A program made the translations under genes and the position numbers. A stretch of 64,000 nucleotides of DNA from Aureimonas flava (GTDB lineage: Bacteria; Pseudomonadota; Alphaproteobacteria; Rhizobiales; Rhizobiaceae). Under the pieces are notes generated by a model, which saw only the letters and a list, made by a program, of their open reading frames with translations, ran no database searches and was not told where the DNA came from. Shown in pieces: positions 9,469 to 20,260 of this stretch (position 1 is its first letter; each line of letters starts with the position of its first letter). The stretch is from contig NZ_QYRN01000006.1 in NCBI RefSeq assembly GCF_003583935.1, positions 62,001 through 126,000 of the forward strand, given 5' to 3'.

Positions 9469-11424
9469 TCAGGCCCCGGGCTGCGGGGCGGACAGGGACG
9501 GGCTGATCGCGGCCGCGTTGGACAGGCGCAGGCGTCCGAACTCGGGCACGACTTCCGCCAGGAGCGCGATCGCGCGCGCGGCGTCGCCCGCTGCCAGCGC
9601 CGCGGCGATCGCCTCGAAGCGGGCGCGCAGGAACGCGACGTCGGACACGCGCGAACGTGCGATCAGAAGGCCGGGAAGCCCGGTGTCCTCGCGCGTCTCG
9701 CCGTCGCCGAAGAGTTCCTCGTAGAGCTTCTCGCCCTTGCGCAGCCCGGTGTATTCGATGCGGATATCGGTGTGGGGCCGCAGTCCGGCGAGCTGGATCA
9801 GCCGCTCGGCGAGCTCGGTGATGCGGATCGGCTCGCCCATGTCGAGCACGAAGATCTGCCCCTCCGCCGCGCGGTCGGCGATGCCGTGGCCGGCGGCGTG
9901 CAGGATCAGCCGCGAGGCTTCCGGGATCGTCATGAAGAAGCGGGTGATGTCGGGATCGGTGACCGTCAGCGGACCGCCGCGCGCGAGTTGGCCCTGGAAC
10001 AGCGGGATCACCGAGCCGGCGGAGCCCATGACGTTGCCGAAGCGCACGGTCATGAAGCGCGTGCCGGCCTGGCCGAGGTCCAGCGCCTGGCAATAGGCCT
10101 CGGCGGCGCGCTTGGTTGCTCCCATCACGTTGGTCGGGTTCACCGCCTTGTCGGTCGACACCATGACGAAGGCGAGCGCGCCGCACGCGAGCGCGGCGTC
10201 CGCCACGTTGCGCGAGCCCAGGAGGTTGGTCTCGATGCCCTCGAGCGGGTTCTCCTCCACGATCGGCACGTGCTTCAGCGCCGCCGCGTGGAAGATCACC
10301 TCCGGCCGCCATTCGGCGAAGAGCGCCATGATCCGCTCGCGCTGGCGCACGTCGGCCACGCGTTCCACCGTCTCCACGTCCGGGTGGTTGTCGGCCATGC
10401 GGCGGCCGACCGTGTAGAGGTTGAATTCGCCCGCGTCGATCAGCACGAGCCGCTTCGGTCCGAAGGACGCGATCTGCTGCACCAGCTCGGAGCCGATGGA
10501 GCCGCCCGCGCCCGTCACCGCGATGCAGCGGCTCCGGATCAGCCGCGCCACCTCTTCGATGTCGAGCCGGATCTCGCGCCGTCCGAGAAGGTCCTCCAGC
10601 GACACGGGCAGGACCTCGATCGGCGTTTCGCCGAGGTCGCCGGCGCGCGAGATGTCGGGCAGGCGCTTCACGGCGATCTTGAGCGGCGCGGCGACCTCGA
10701 CCACGGCCGACAGTTCGGCAGGCGGCACCTGGGCCTTGGCCACGATGAGCTGGTTGATGGGCGTCGCCCCGAGCTCGGCCCGCCGCGCGATCTCGGGCAG
10801 GTCGGCGAGGGCGCCCAGCACCTTCACCCCGTGGAGCTGGCGTCCCTGGTTCTTGGCCTTGTCGTCCACAAGGCCGAGGATGTGCACGCCGTGGTGGGAG
10901 CGGCGCGCGTCACGAATGAAGAGGTCGGCATTGTCGGTGAAGCCGTAGATCACGACGTTCTCGACCGGCACGCGGATCCCGCTCGTGTCGAAGAAGCGGG
11001 CCGACAGCCCGCGCTCCTTCCAGAGCCGGTAGGCCAGCCGCGGTCCGCCGAGGCCGACGATCATGATGAACCACGTCATGACCAGAGAAGACCGGGGCAG
11101 GTAGATGCCGCGGAACAGGATGAAGTGTCCGGCCAGGAACACGACGTTGATCGCCGTCACGGCCTTCACGATCGACAGGACGTCGAGCAGCGAGGCGTAG
11201 CGCCAAGCGCCGCTGTTGAGCGAGAACAGGGGGAACATCGCCGCCGAAAGCGCCGTGAAGGCGACGATCAGCGACCAGATCTGCCAGTTGTTGAAGGTGA
11301 TGCGGAAGCCGAAGGCGAGGCCGAGCGCCAGCGAGATGGCCACCGCTGCCACCACGACGTCGTGGACGACGCCGAGCGAGCGGAACGAGCCGCGGGGCAG
11401 GCGGGAGGGAAGGCGAGACAGCAT
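9469..11424 (-). CDS. Nucleotide-sugar epimerase/dehydratase (CapD/FlaA1/WbpM family)
   Basis: A 651-residue membrane-anchored SDR enzyme. Four N-terminal membrane segments (about residues 15-120) precede a CoA-binding-like domain and a C-terminal extended SDR domain with [13 protein letters not shown] (NAD(P) binding), [13 protein letters not shown], and [17 protein letters not shown]. The family converts UDP-GlcNAc to 4-keto-6-deoxy sugars, or epimerises UDP sugars, for polysaccharide or glycan synthesis. The ATG at 11424 (MLSRLPSR) with GGAA upstream was preferred to the TTG two codons earlier. Convergent with the Wzz/GumC-type gene, 22 bp apart, and belongs with the exopolysaccharide locus. 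Confidence 0.9.
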   Translation of the reverse strand: MLSRLPSRLPRGSFRSLGVVHDVVVAAVAISLALGLAFGFRITFNNWQIWSLIVAFTALSAAMFPLFSLNSGAWRYASLLDVLSIVKAVTAINVVFLAGHFILFRGIYLPRSSLVMTWFIMIVGLGGPRLAYRLWKERGLSARFFDTSGIRVPVENVVIYGFTDNADLFIRDARRSHHGVHILGLVDDKAKNQGRQLHGVKVLGALADLPEIARRAELGATPINQLIVAKAQVPPAELSAVVEVAAPLKIAVKRLPDISRAGDLGETPIEVLPVSLEDLLGRREIRLDIEEVARLIRSRCIAVTGAGGSIGSELVQQIASFGPKRLVLIDAGEFNLYTVGRRMADNHPDVETVERVADVRQRERIMALFAEWRPEVIFHAAALKHVPIVEENPLEGIETNLLGSRNVADAALACGALAFVMVSTDKAVNPTNVMGATKRAAEAYCQALDLGQAGTRFMTVRFGNVMGSAGSVIPLFQGQLARGGPLTVTDPDITRFFMTIPEASRLILHAAGHGIADRAAEGQIFVLDMGEPIRITELAERLIQLAGLRPHTDIRIEYTGLRKGEKLYEELFGDGETREDTGLPGLLIARSRVSDVAFLRARFEAIAAALAAGDAARAIALLAEVVPEFGRLRLSNAAAISPSLSAPQPGA

Positions 11425-11534
11425 CGGCAATTCCGCGGCAGGGGCGTGGCGGAGCCGCCGAGGGCGGCCCCGTTGGGGGCACCTCTAACCGAACGGCGCG
11501 AAATGTCACGCGGGGAGGCCGGGCCTCCGCCCCG

Positions 11535-13349
<1,815 letters not shown>

Positions 13350-13391
13350 GGCGTCACCCCTTCGGGTCGTAGGGCGGGTGTAGCGGGCGCC

Positions 13392-14093
13392 TCAGGGCGC
13401 CCAGAAGACTTGCAGCGGCTCCTCGCGGCGGCCACGCAGCACGGAGCGCACGGGCATGGCCTCGGTCGGGCCGTCCTCCAGCGCCTTGGTCAGCGTGTCG
13501 CGCTTGTCTTGCCCTTCGATATGGAGCGCCAGAAAGCGCGCTTCCAGAAGGAACGGCAGGGCCAGGGTGATGCGCGGCTCGCCGGCGCCGGGAGCCTCGA
13601 TCGCGAGGACCCGATGGCCGGCGTCCGGGTCGATCGCCTCGGCCAGCCGGTCGCCGCCGGGAAAGAACGAGGCGGTGTGGCCGTCGTTGCCCATCCCGAG
13701 GATCACCGCGTCGAACGGCCGGGGCAGGGCCGACAGGCGGCGCGACACCTCGCCTTCCGCCTCGTGCGCCGTGGGGCCCGCCTCGAACAGGGGCTCGAGC
13801 CGGGCGGCCGCGGCGCGGCCGACGAGAAGGTTCTCGCGCACCAGGCGCGTGTTGGAGCGCTCGCTGGTCTCAGGGACCCAGCGCTCGTCCACCAGGCACA
13901 CGGTGACGCGCGCCCAGTCGATGTCGGCGCCGGACAGGGTGCGGAAGAACAGGCGGGGCGTCGAGCCGCCCGAGACGGCCAGCACTGCCTCGCCGCGCGT
14001 CGCGATGCCCCCGCATAGCACGGCGGCGACGCCCGTCGCCAGCGCCTCTGCCAGCGCCTCGCGGGTCGGATAGGGATGCTCGCGGATCGTCAT
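13392..14093 (-). CDS. pgl: 6-phosphogluconolactonase
   Basis: A 233-residue DevB/SOL-type lactonase that hydrolyses 6-phosphogluconolactone to 6-phosphogluconate. Visible family motifs are LAVSGGSTPRLFFRTL (about 37-52), VCLVDERWVP (about 65) and VILGMGNDGHTASFFPG (about 130), the last carrying the likely catalytic His. It begins 7 bp after the zwf stop, between zwf and edd, so the three enzymes from glucose-6-phosphate to KDPG are made together. Confidence 0.96.
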   Translation of the reverse strand: MTIREHPYPTREALAEALATGVAAVLCGGIATRGEAVLAVSGGSTPRLFFRTLSGADIDWARVTVCLVDERWVPETSERSNTRLVRENLLVGRAAAARLEPLFEAGPTAHEAEGEVSRRLSALPRPFDAVILGMGNDGHTASFFPGGDRLAEAIDPDAGHRVLAIEAPGAGEPRITLALPFLLEARFLALHIEGQDKRDTLTKALEDGPTEAMPVRSVLRGRREEPLQVFWAP

Positions 14094-14100
14094 CCTCGCC

Positions 14101-15579
14101 TCAATCGGGTTCGTGCCAGGTCCGCCCGTCGCGCTCGATCAGCGCGATGGAGGAGGAGGGGCCCCAGGTGCCGGACGTGTAGCCCTGCGGGCGCACGGTG
14201 CGACCTTCCCAGGCCTTGAGGATCGGGTCCACCCATTCCCACGCGGCCTCGACCTCGTCGCGGCGCATGAACAGCGTCTGGTTGCCGCGGATCACGTCCA
14301 TCAGGAGACGCTCGTAGGCGTCCGGGTTGCGCACGTGGAAGCTCTCGGCGAAGCTCATGTCCAAGGGGACGTGGCGCAGGCGCATGCCGCCGGGGCCGGG
14401 ATCCTTGATCATCAGCCACTGCTTCACGCCCTCGTCGGGCTGCAGGCGCATCACGAGCTGGTTCTGCTGGACGTGTCCGGCGGCGTCGTCGAAGATCGAA
14501 TGCGGGATGGGGCGGAAGGTGACGACGATCTCGCTCATGCGCTCCGACAGGCGCTTGCCCGTGCGGATGTAGAAGGGCACGCCCGCCCAGCGCCAGTTGT
14601 TGATCTCGGCCTTGATGGCGACGAAGGTCTCTGTGTCGCTGGTCGGCTCGCCGAGGTCCTCGAGATAGCCCTTCACCGCGCCGCCGTTGGAGGCGCCCGC
14701 CTTGTACTGGCCGCGCACGGTGAGGTGCTCGATATTGCTCTCGTCGATGCGCTTCAAAGAGCGCAGGATCTTCAGCTTCTCGTCGCGCAGCGCGTCGGCA
14801 TCCATGGCCGCCGGCGGCTCCAGCGCCACGAGGCAGACGAGCTGGAGGATGTGGTTCTGCACCATGTCGCGCAGCGCGCCGGCCTTGTCGTAGTAGCCTG
14901 CGCGCCCTTCCAGCCCGACGCTCTCGGCCACCGTGATCTGGACGTGATCCACGAAGGCCGAGTTCCAGAGCGGCTCGTAGAGCATGTTGGCGAAGCGCAG
15001 CGCCATCAGGTTCTGCACCGTCTCCTTGCCGAGATAGTGGTCGATGCGGAAGACCTGGCTCTCCTCGAAGTGCTCGCCGATCAGCGCGTTCAGCGCGCGG
15101 GCGGAGGCGAGGTCGCGCCCGACCGGCTTCTCGACCACGATGCGCGTCTTCTCGTGCGCCAGCCCGTGGCGCTTCACGCTGGAGGCGAGGTCGCCGAACA
15201 GGCTGGGGCTCACGGCGAGGTAGAACGCGCGGATGCGGTCCTGTCCCGCCTCGTCCAGGAGGCTCTTGAGCTCGGGCCAGCCGGTCTCGCTCCGCGCGTC
15301 CACCTGCCGGTAGTGCAGGCGCGACAGGAACCGATCGACGGCCTCCTCCGAGCGATGGCTCTCGGCGACGAAGGCGGTCAGCGCCTCGCGGCCGAAGGCG
15401 CGGTACTGCTCGTCGGAGAAGGGCGTGCGCGAGGCGCCGATGATGCGCGCGCCGGGCGGGATCTGGCCGTCGAGGTCGCGGTGGAACAGCGCGGGAAGCA
15501 GCTTGCGCTCAGCAAGGTCCCCGTTGCCGCCGAAGACGATGTAGTCGAAGCATTCGACGGGAATGATCTGACTGGACAC
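14101..15579 (-). CDS. zwf: Glucose-6-phosphate 1-dehydrogenase
   Basis: A 492-residue enzyme oxidising glucose-6-phosphate with NADP+ (or NAD+). The coenzyme-binding start is FGGNGDLAERKLLPALF, with Asn where Thr or Ser is commoner. The substrate site RIDHYLGKETVQN carries the conserved Lys and catalytic His region. The GTG at 15577-15579 (MSSQIIPVE) was chosen. It has a GGAGA ribosome site 9 nt upstream (plus-strand 15589-15593) and gives the usual 491-492 length; the upstream in-frame ATG at 15630 would add 17 atypical residues. First gene of the operon, with a hairpin and a palindrome in its upstream region. Confidence 0.96.
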   Translation of the reverse strand: MSSQIIPVECFDYIVFGGNGDLAERKLLPALFHRDLDGQIPPGARIIGASRTPFSDEQYRAFGREALTAFVAESHRSEEAVDRFLSRLHYRQVDARSETGWPELKSLLDEAGQDRIRAFYLAVSPSLFGDLASSVKRHGLAHEKTRIVVEKPVGRDLASARALNALIGEHFEESQVFRIDHYLGKETVQNLMALRFANMLYEPLWNSAFVDHVQITVAESVGLEGRAGYYDKAGALRDMVQNHILQLVCLVALEPPAAMDADALRDEKLKILRSLKRIDESNIEHLTVRGQYKAGASNGGAVKGYLEDLGEPTSDTETFVAIKAEINNWRWAGVPFYIRTGKRLSERMSEIVVTFRPIPHSIFDDAAGHVQQNQLVMRLQPDEGVKQWLMIKDPGPGGMRLRHVPLDMSFAESFHVRNPDAYERLLMDVIRGNQTLFMRRDEVEAAWEWVDPILKAWEGRTVRPQGYTSGTWGPSSSIALIERDGRTWHEPD

Positions 15580-15605
15580 GCGGTACCATCTCCGTTCAGC
15601 AGGAA

Positions 15606-15622
15606 GCCGGGCGAAGCCCGGC
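15606..15622 (-). promoter_or_regulatory. Leader hairpin of zwf
   Basis: A perfect 7-bp stem GCCGGGC / GCCCGGC with a GAA loop lies 27-43 nt upstream of the zwf GTG start. It has no following T-run, so it is more likely a 5' leader structure than a terminator. Function unknown. Confidence 0.4.
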
Positions 15623-15644
15623 CCGGTCATCGGACCGTGGATAA

Positions 15645-15658
15645 TTCAATCGATTGAA
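15645..15658. promoter_or_regulatory. Perfect 14-bp palindrome upstream of zwf, candidate operator
   Basis: TTCAATCGATTGAA is a perfect, AT-rich palindrome with a central CG, set in otherwise GC-rich DNA 66-79 nt upstream of the zwf start. Even palindromes with a central CG are typical of LacI-family operators. A carbon-responsive regulator of the Entner-Doudoroff operon is a reasonable inference; no regulator gene adjoins it. Confidence 0.5.
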
Positions 15659-15706
15659 AATGGGAAGGGCGATCGGGCCGGGCCGAGGCCCGAACCCATG
15701 TCCGGC

Positions 15707-18298
15707 TCATCGCGCCGCGGTTCGGCGCGCCGCCGCCCGCGCGATCGCGCTCACCAGAAGGTCGCTGACGAAGGGCTTCTTGACCGCGTCGGCCTCGCCC
15801 GCCTCGACGGGCAGCTCGATGTTCTCGCCATAGCCCGTGACGAACACGAAGGGGATGTGCCGGGCGTTGAGGTCGCGCACCAGGGGGAACGAGGTCTCGG
15901 AGCCGAGATTGACGTCGAGCAGCGCCACGTCGATCGCCTGCGCGTCGATCACCTTGCGCGCCTCGCCGACGCTGGCCGCCGTGAAGACCTCGACCATGCC
16001 GTGGTCGATCAGCATCTGCTCGGCATCCAGCGAGATGATGAGGTTGTCCTCGACCACCAGACCGCGCAGCCCGGCGAGCGCCGCTGCCGGCGCCGCGAGG
16101 GCCGACGCGTCGGGCCGCGCCTCCACCGCCGGTGCGGGAGCGCGCTTGCCTTCCAGGTGGAAGACGTTGCCGGGCAGGGTGAAGTGGGCGCGCACGCCCG
16201 CCAGGTGATAGTCGATGCGCGCCTCGCCCGACAGGTCGTGCGGGATCGAGCGCTCGATGATGGTGGAGCCGAAGCCGCGCCGCCGGGGGGCGGCCACCGG
16301 CGGTCCGCCGCTTTCGATCCAGTCGATGCGGCAGGCGTCGTTCTCGTCGATCCGCCAGCGCACGTCGACGCTGCCCGACGAATCGGACAGGGCGCCGTAC
16401 TTGGCCGAGTTGGTCACGAGTTCGTGGAAGACGAGCGCCAGCGTGGAGAAGGTCATCGCCTCGACGAAGATGTCGGGGCCCGTCAGCGACACCCGGCCCG
16501 CCTTGTCGCCGATATAGGCCGAGACCTCCGTGCGCACGATGTCGTGCAGCGTCACCGCGCCGGCGTCGGCGCTGGTGATCTGGTCGTGCGCGCGGGCCAG
16601 CGCCTGAATGCGGCCGCCGATGATCCCCGCGAAGTCGTCCACCGTCGCGGCGCCCGGCTTGCTCTGCACCACCAGCGCGCGGATCAGGCTGAGGATGTTG
16701 CGCACGCGGTGGTTCAGCTCGGCGATCAGGAGTTCCTGGCGCTGGGTGGCGAGCGACTGCTGCCGCTGCGATTCCTCGTTGAACCGCAGAAGCACTTCCA
16801 GGATCGAGACGCGCAGGCCCTCGGCCGCCTTGGTCTCGCTCAAGGTCCAGGGGTGGCTGCGGCCGTGGACCGTCTCCTTCCAGGCGTCGAAGCTCTTGCG
16901 CGGGGTCAGGCGAACGCCGTTCGGCCCGATCGTGCGCTCCTTGGTCTTAGGATCGCCGGCCCAGGTGACGGTCTGGATGATCTCGCGACGGAAGAACAGG
17001 AGGTAGTCGCGCGGGGAGCGCGAGATCGGGATGGCGAGGACCCCGGCCGCCCGGTCGATGTAGTCGACGCCGGGCGGATGGTTGGCGGAGATCTCGTCGG
17101 TCGCGTAGATCCGGCCGGAGCCCGCCCGGTTCAGGAACCGCGCGAGGCTGGCGATCTCCTCGCCGGACGGGCAATGGCCGTAGCACTGCGCCTCGCCCCG
17201 GACGAAGACCGCGAACCCGTCGGCGGGAATGATCTCGCGAAGGTCGTCGGCGAACTCGCCGATCGTGTCCAAGGTGGAGGAGGCGGCGACGATGCGCGAG
17301 ACGAAGCGGTCGTGCAGGATGCGCCCGGCTTCCTCGAGCTGGCGCTGCTCCTTCGCCAGGCGTCCCTCGATGATCAGCGACACCATCTGGCCGAACAGTT
17401 CGGCCGCCGCGCGCACGTCCATCGCCAGGTGGCGCGGCGCGTAGTTGTGGAGGGCGAACAGGCCCCAGAGCTGGCCGTCGATCACGATCGACACCGACAT
17501 GGAGGCCGCCACGCCCATGTTGGTCAGGTACTCGATATGGATCGGCGAGACGGAACGCAGCACCGACAGCGACAGGTCGATCGGCTTGCCGTGCGGGTCG
17601 AGCTCGGGGATCACCGGCACGGTCTCGGAGCCGACGTCGGCGATCAGGCGCACCTGATTGCGCACGTAGAGCAGGCGCGCCTGGGGCGGGATGTCGGTGG
17701 CTGGGTAGTTCAGGCCGAGGAACGAGCCGATGCCCGACCGCGAGGCTTCCGCGATCACCGCGCCGGCACCGCTCTCGGCGAAGCGGTAGAGCATCACGCG
17801 GTCGAAGCCGGTGATGCCGCGCAACTGGCGCACGCTCTCCTTGTAGAGCCCCTCCAGCCCTTGCGTCTTCTGGACGCGGTTGATCATGCTCTTGACCAGC
17901 GCGCCCGGGTTGGTGGAGGCACGCTCGGCCTGCGGCTCGGCCTCGATGACGATGGAGCCGGCCGAGACGTGGATCGCCACGTCGAAGCGCATGCCGGTGC
18001 CGAACAGGTCCAGCCCGACGATCCGCTCGCTGCCGCCATCGCCCGACAGGATCTGCAGCCGGCCCCGGATGGAGTGGAGCGCGCCCTCCGAGACGATCGA
18101 CAGGACCGGTTCGCCCAGGAGGCTCGCCGGCTCGCGGCCCACCACGTCGCCGATATTGGTCGACACGCGTTCGATCAGCCAGTCGGTGGACACCGCCAGG
18201 AGGTAGCCGAAATTCTGGATGCGCCCCAGGAACTGGATCGGCTCGCGCTCGCAGTTGGTGATGTCGACGTCGCCGAACGGCTGGGACTGGATCGTCAA
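15707..18298 (-). CDS. bphP: Bacteriophytochrome with HWE histidine kinase and C-terminal receiver
   Basis: An 863-residue red/far-red photoreceptor. The order is PAS (about 10-120) with biliverdin-binding Cys16 in ITNCEREPIQ; GAF (about 140-315) with the PATDIPPQAR motif near 199; PHY (about 325-505) with the tongue motif TPRKSF (465-470); HWE-type dimerisation/kinase region with phosphoacceptor His530 in AELNHRVRN; and a receiver domain (about 744-860) with Asp795. It begins with TTG whose last two bases overlap the bphO stop (TTGA); later starts would lose Cys16. BphP would sense light through biliverdin supplied by BphO and signal by phosphotransfer to its own receiver or a separate regulator. 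Gene symbol by family. Confidence 0.92.
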   Translation of the reverse strand: MTIQSQPFGDVDITNCEREPIQFLGRIQNFGYLLAVSTDWLIERVSTNIGDVVGREPASLLGEPVLSIVSEGALHSIRGRLQILSGDGGSERIVGLDLFGTGMRFDVAIHVSAGSIVIEAEPQAERASTNPGALVKSMINRVQKTQGLEGLYKESVRQLRGITGFDRVMLYRFAESGAGAVIAEASRSGIGSFLGLNYPATDIPPQARLLYVRNQVRLIADVGSETVPVIPELDPHGKPIDLSLSVLRSVSPIHIEYLTNMGVAASMSVSIVIDGQLWGLFALHNYAPRHLAMDVRAAAELFGQMVSLIIEGRLAKEQRQLEEAGRILHDRFVSRIVAASSTLDTIGEFADDLREIIPADGFAVFVRGEAQCYGHCPSGEEIASLARFLNRAGSGRIYATDEISANHPPGVDYIDRAAGVLAIPISRSPRDYLLFFRREIIQTVTWAGDPKTKERTIGPNGVRLTPRKSFDAWKETVHGRSHPWTLSETKAAEGLRVSILEVLLRFNEESQRQQSLATQRQELLIAELNHRVRNILSLIRALVVQSKPGAATVDDFAGIIGGRIQALARAHDQITSADAGAVTLHDIVRTEVSAYIGDKAGRVSLTGPDIFVEAMTFSTLALVFHELVTNSAKYGALSDSSGSVDVRWRIDENDACRIDWIESGGPPVAAPRRRGFGSTIIERSIPHDLSGEARIDYHLAGVRAHFTLPGNVFHLEGKRAPAPAVEARPDASALAAPAAALAGLRGLVVEDNLIISLDAEQMLIDHGMVEVFTAASVGEARKVIDAQAIDVALLDVNLGSETSFPLVRDLNARHIPFVFVTGYGENIELPVEAGEADAVKKPFVSDLLVSAIARAAARRTAAR

Positions 18299-18903
18299 GC
18301 GCGGGTGGTCCTCTTCTGATCGTCTCCGCTCATCGCGCGGAAGAAGCGGAACGTCACGTCCGCCGCCTGCACCGCCCGACGCACGTCCGCCTCGCCCGTC
18401 GGCTCGGCCGCCATGCGCTCGAGCAGCCGGGTGAAGGGCCGCACGTCGCCCGACACGTCCAGATAGTCGGTCGGCCAGCGTGCGTCGTCGCCGCGCTCAT
18501 CACGTTTGATGGCACGCGACATATATTTAGCGCCGAGCCGCGAACCTTCCAGCACATAGGCGATGCCGAAGGCCTCGAAGAGATCGGGGCTCGGCAGGGG
18601 GAAGTCCGGCGCCGCGGGGGCCTCGATGCCCAGCGCGCGCGCGTCGCGCCGGGCGGCATCGAGCCGGTCGGCCGAGGCTTCGCCGGCCTCCGCCGGTCCG
18701 AGCGGGCTCGCTGCCAGCACCGGCTCGATCGCCTCGTGGGCCGCCAGGTTCATGGCGATGAAGCGGCGGTAGAGTTGGCCCGTCGCGTCGCCGAACATGC
18801 CCTCGAACGACGCGTCCAGCGCCTCGTGCGCCTCGCGCGTATCCGCCCGCAGGCGGTCTCGCAGCGAAGGGGCGGGCCGGCGGGGGGAGGGGGATGCGCT
18901 CAC
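18295..18903 (-). CDS. bphO: Heme oxygenase (biliverdin-forming)
   Basis: About 202 residues, similar to BphO heme oxygenases, which cleave heme to biliverdin, the chromophore of the next gene's product. The expected proximal His lies in ADTREAHEALDASFEGMF near the N-terminus. A YVLEGSRLGAKYMSRAI segment matches the distal helix region (normally YVLEGSxLGG), with Ala-Lys in place of the second Gly. Start taken at GTG 18901-18903; an in-frame ATG at 18981 would add 26 unlikely residues. Its stop overlaps the bphP start, so chromophore and apoprotein synthesis are coupled. Confidence 0.88.
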   Translation of the reverse strand: MSASPSPRRPAPSLRDRLRADTREAHEALDASFEGMFGDATGQLYRRFIAMNLAAHEAIEPVLAASPLGPAEAGEASADRLDAARRDARALGIEAPAAPDFPLPSPDLFEAFGIAYVLEGSRLGAKYMSRAIKRDERGDDARWPTDYLDVSGDVRPFTRLLERMAAEPTGEADVRRAVQAADVTFRFFRAMSGDDQKRTTRA

Positions 18904-18967
18904 GGGCGGAACTTCGAAACGGATCGGGGGAAGGGAGGCGCGACGCGCCTCGGGCCCTTTTCGTCCA

Positions 18968-20260
18968 TCAAAGCCGATCACGCAAGGCGTACCAGGTCAT
19001 GGCGAGGAACAGGAGCGGCGCGCGCAGCCACGTGCCGCCGGGAAAGGCGGGCACCTCGAGCCCGCGCAGATCGTCCAGCGTCTCGCCCGACCCGGTGACG
19101 CCTTCGGCGTAGAGCCGGCCGGTCCAGTGCGTCATCATCACGCCGTGGCCGGAGAAGCCGGCGATCACGTCGAGGCCGGGCTCGGGCTGCGCGACATAGG
19201 GCATGCGCGGCATGGTCACGGCGACCGAGCCGCCCCAGGCATGGGTGAAGCGAACGTCCGCGAGGTGCGGCCAGATGGAGGCGACCTGGCGGCCGATCTG
19301 GCCGGCGACATCGCCCGAAGCCGAGGTGTAGGCCTCGCGCCCGCCGAACAGCAGCCGCCCGTCGGCGCTCTTGCGGAAGTAGCGCACCACGAAGCGGGAA
19401 TCGTCGGCCGCCTCCTCGCCCGGCAGGACGCGGGCCGGCTCGGCCAGCGGCTCCGTGGCGGCGATGAACGAGCGGATCGGCATCACATGGGCGGCGCTCG
19501 CCGGCTCGAGCCGCCCGCCATGGGCGTTGGTGGCGAGGAGCACGCGCGCCGCCGACACGGTGCCGCGCGCCGTCCTCGCCTGCCAGAGCCCGCCCGGCCC
19601 GCGCGTCAGTGCCTCGATCGGAGTGTCCTCGAAGAGGCGCGCGCCCGCCCGCCGCGCCGCGCGCCCGAGGCCGATCACAAGCTTCATCGGATGGAGATGG
19701 CCCGTGCCCGCGTCGCGCAGGCCCGCGTGGTAGACCGGCGAGCCGAGGCGCTCGGCGGTCTCCGCCCGGTCCATGAAGCGCAGGTTCAGATAGCCGAACC
19801 GCTCGGCCATGGCATCGGCATGCCGGCGGAACTCGTCGACGTAGCGCGGCTTGTGGGCGAGCGAGATCTGGCCGGGCCGGAAGTCGGCCTCGATCCCCTC
19901 GCGCAGCATGGTCTCGCGCAGGCCCGCCTTGGCGTCCTCGGCCATGGCGAAGAGGCGGCGGGCGCGATCGAGCCCGTAGCGGTCCTCCATCTCCTCTGGC
20001 CACAGGCGCTGGCCGGTACCGAACTGGCCGCCGTTGCGCCCGGAGGCCCCGTCGCCGAGCCAGGCGGCCTCGCAGAGCACCACGTCGACGCCGGCGCGCG
20101 CGAGATGCAGCGCGGCCGACAGGCCGGTGAAGCCTCCGCCGACGATCAGGACGTCGGCGCGGGTCGAGCCGTCGAGGGCAGGGTAGCGCGGCCGCTCGCC
20201 GCAGGTATCCTCGTACCAGGAGCGTCCCGGCGAGATCGGGGACTGGTGCGGCTCAGACAT
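18968..20260 (-). CDS. puuB: FAD-dependent gamma-glutamylputrescine oxidoreductase-like
   Basis: A 430-residue DAO-family flavoprotein. The Rossmann FAD site DVLIVGGGFTGLSAALHLA is at about 36-54, followed by the GDGASGRNGGQFG motif typical of PuuB/OrdL enzymes. The C-terminal FSGHGVMMTHWTG closes the FAD site. In E. coli PuuB oxidises gamma-glutamylputrescine to the aldehyde and H2O2. Its start overlaps the end of the gamma-glutamylputrescine synthetase gene by 8 nt, which supports this substrate. puuC and puuD are not in the window. Confidence 0.85.
   Translation of the reverse strand: MSEPHQSPISPGRSWYEDTCGERPRYPALDGSTRADVLIVGGGFTGLSAALHLARAGVDVVLCEAAWLGDGASGRNGGQFGTGQRLWPEEMEDRYGLDRARRLFAMAEDAKAGLRETMLREGIEADFRPGQISLAHKPRYVDEFRRHADAMAERFGYLNLRFMDRAETAERLGSPVYHAGLRDAGTGHLHPMKLVIGLGRAARRAGARLFEDTPIEALTRGPGGLWQARTARGTVSAARVLLATNAHGGRLEPASAAHVMPIRSFIAATEPLAEPARVLPGEEAADDSRFVVRYFRKSADGRLLFGGREAYTSASGDVAGQIGRQVASIWPHLADVRFTHAWGGSVAVTMPRMPYVAQPEPGLDVIAGFSGHGVMMTHWTGRLYAEGVTGSGETLDDLRGLEVPAFPGGTWLRAPLLFLAMTWYALRDRL

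Noticed and set aside
15674-15692. CGGGCC...GGCCCG hairpin after bphP
   Set aside because: Alternative pairings compete, the stem is short and there is no T-run.
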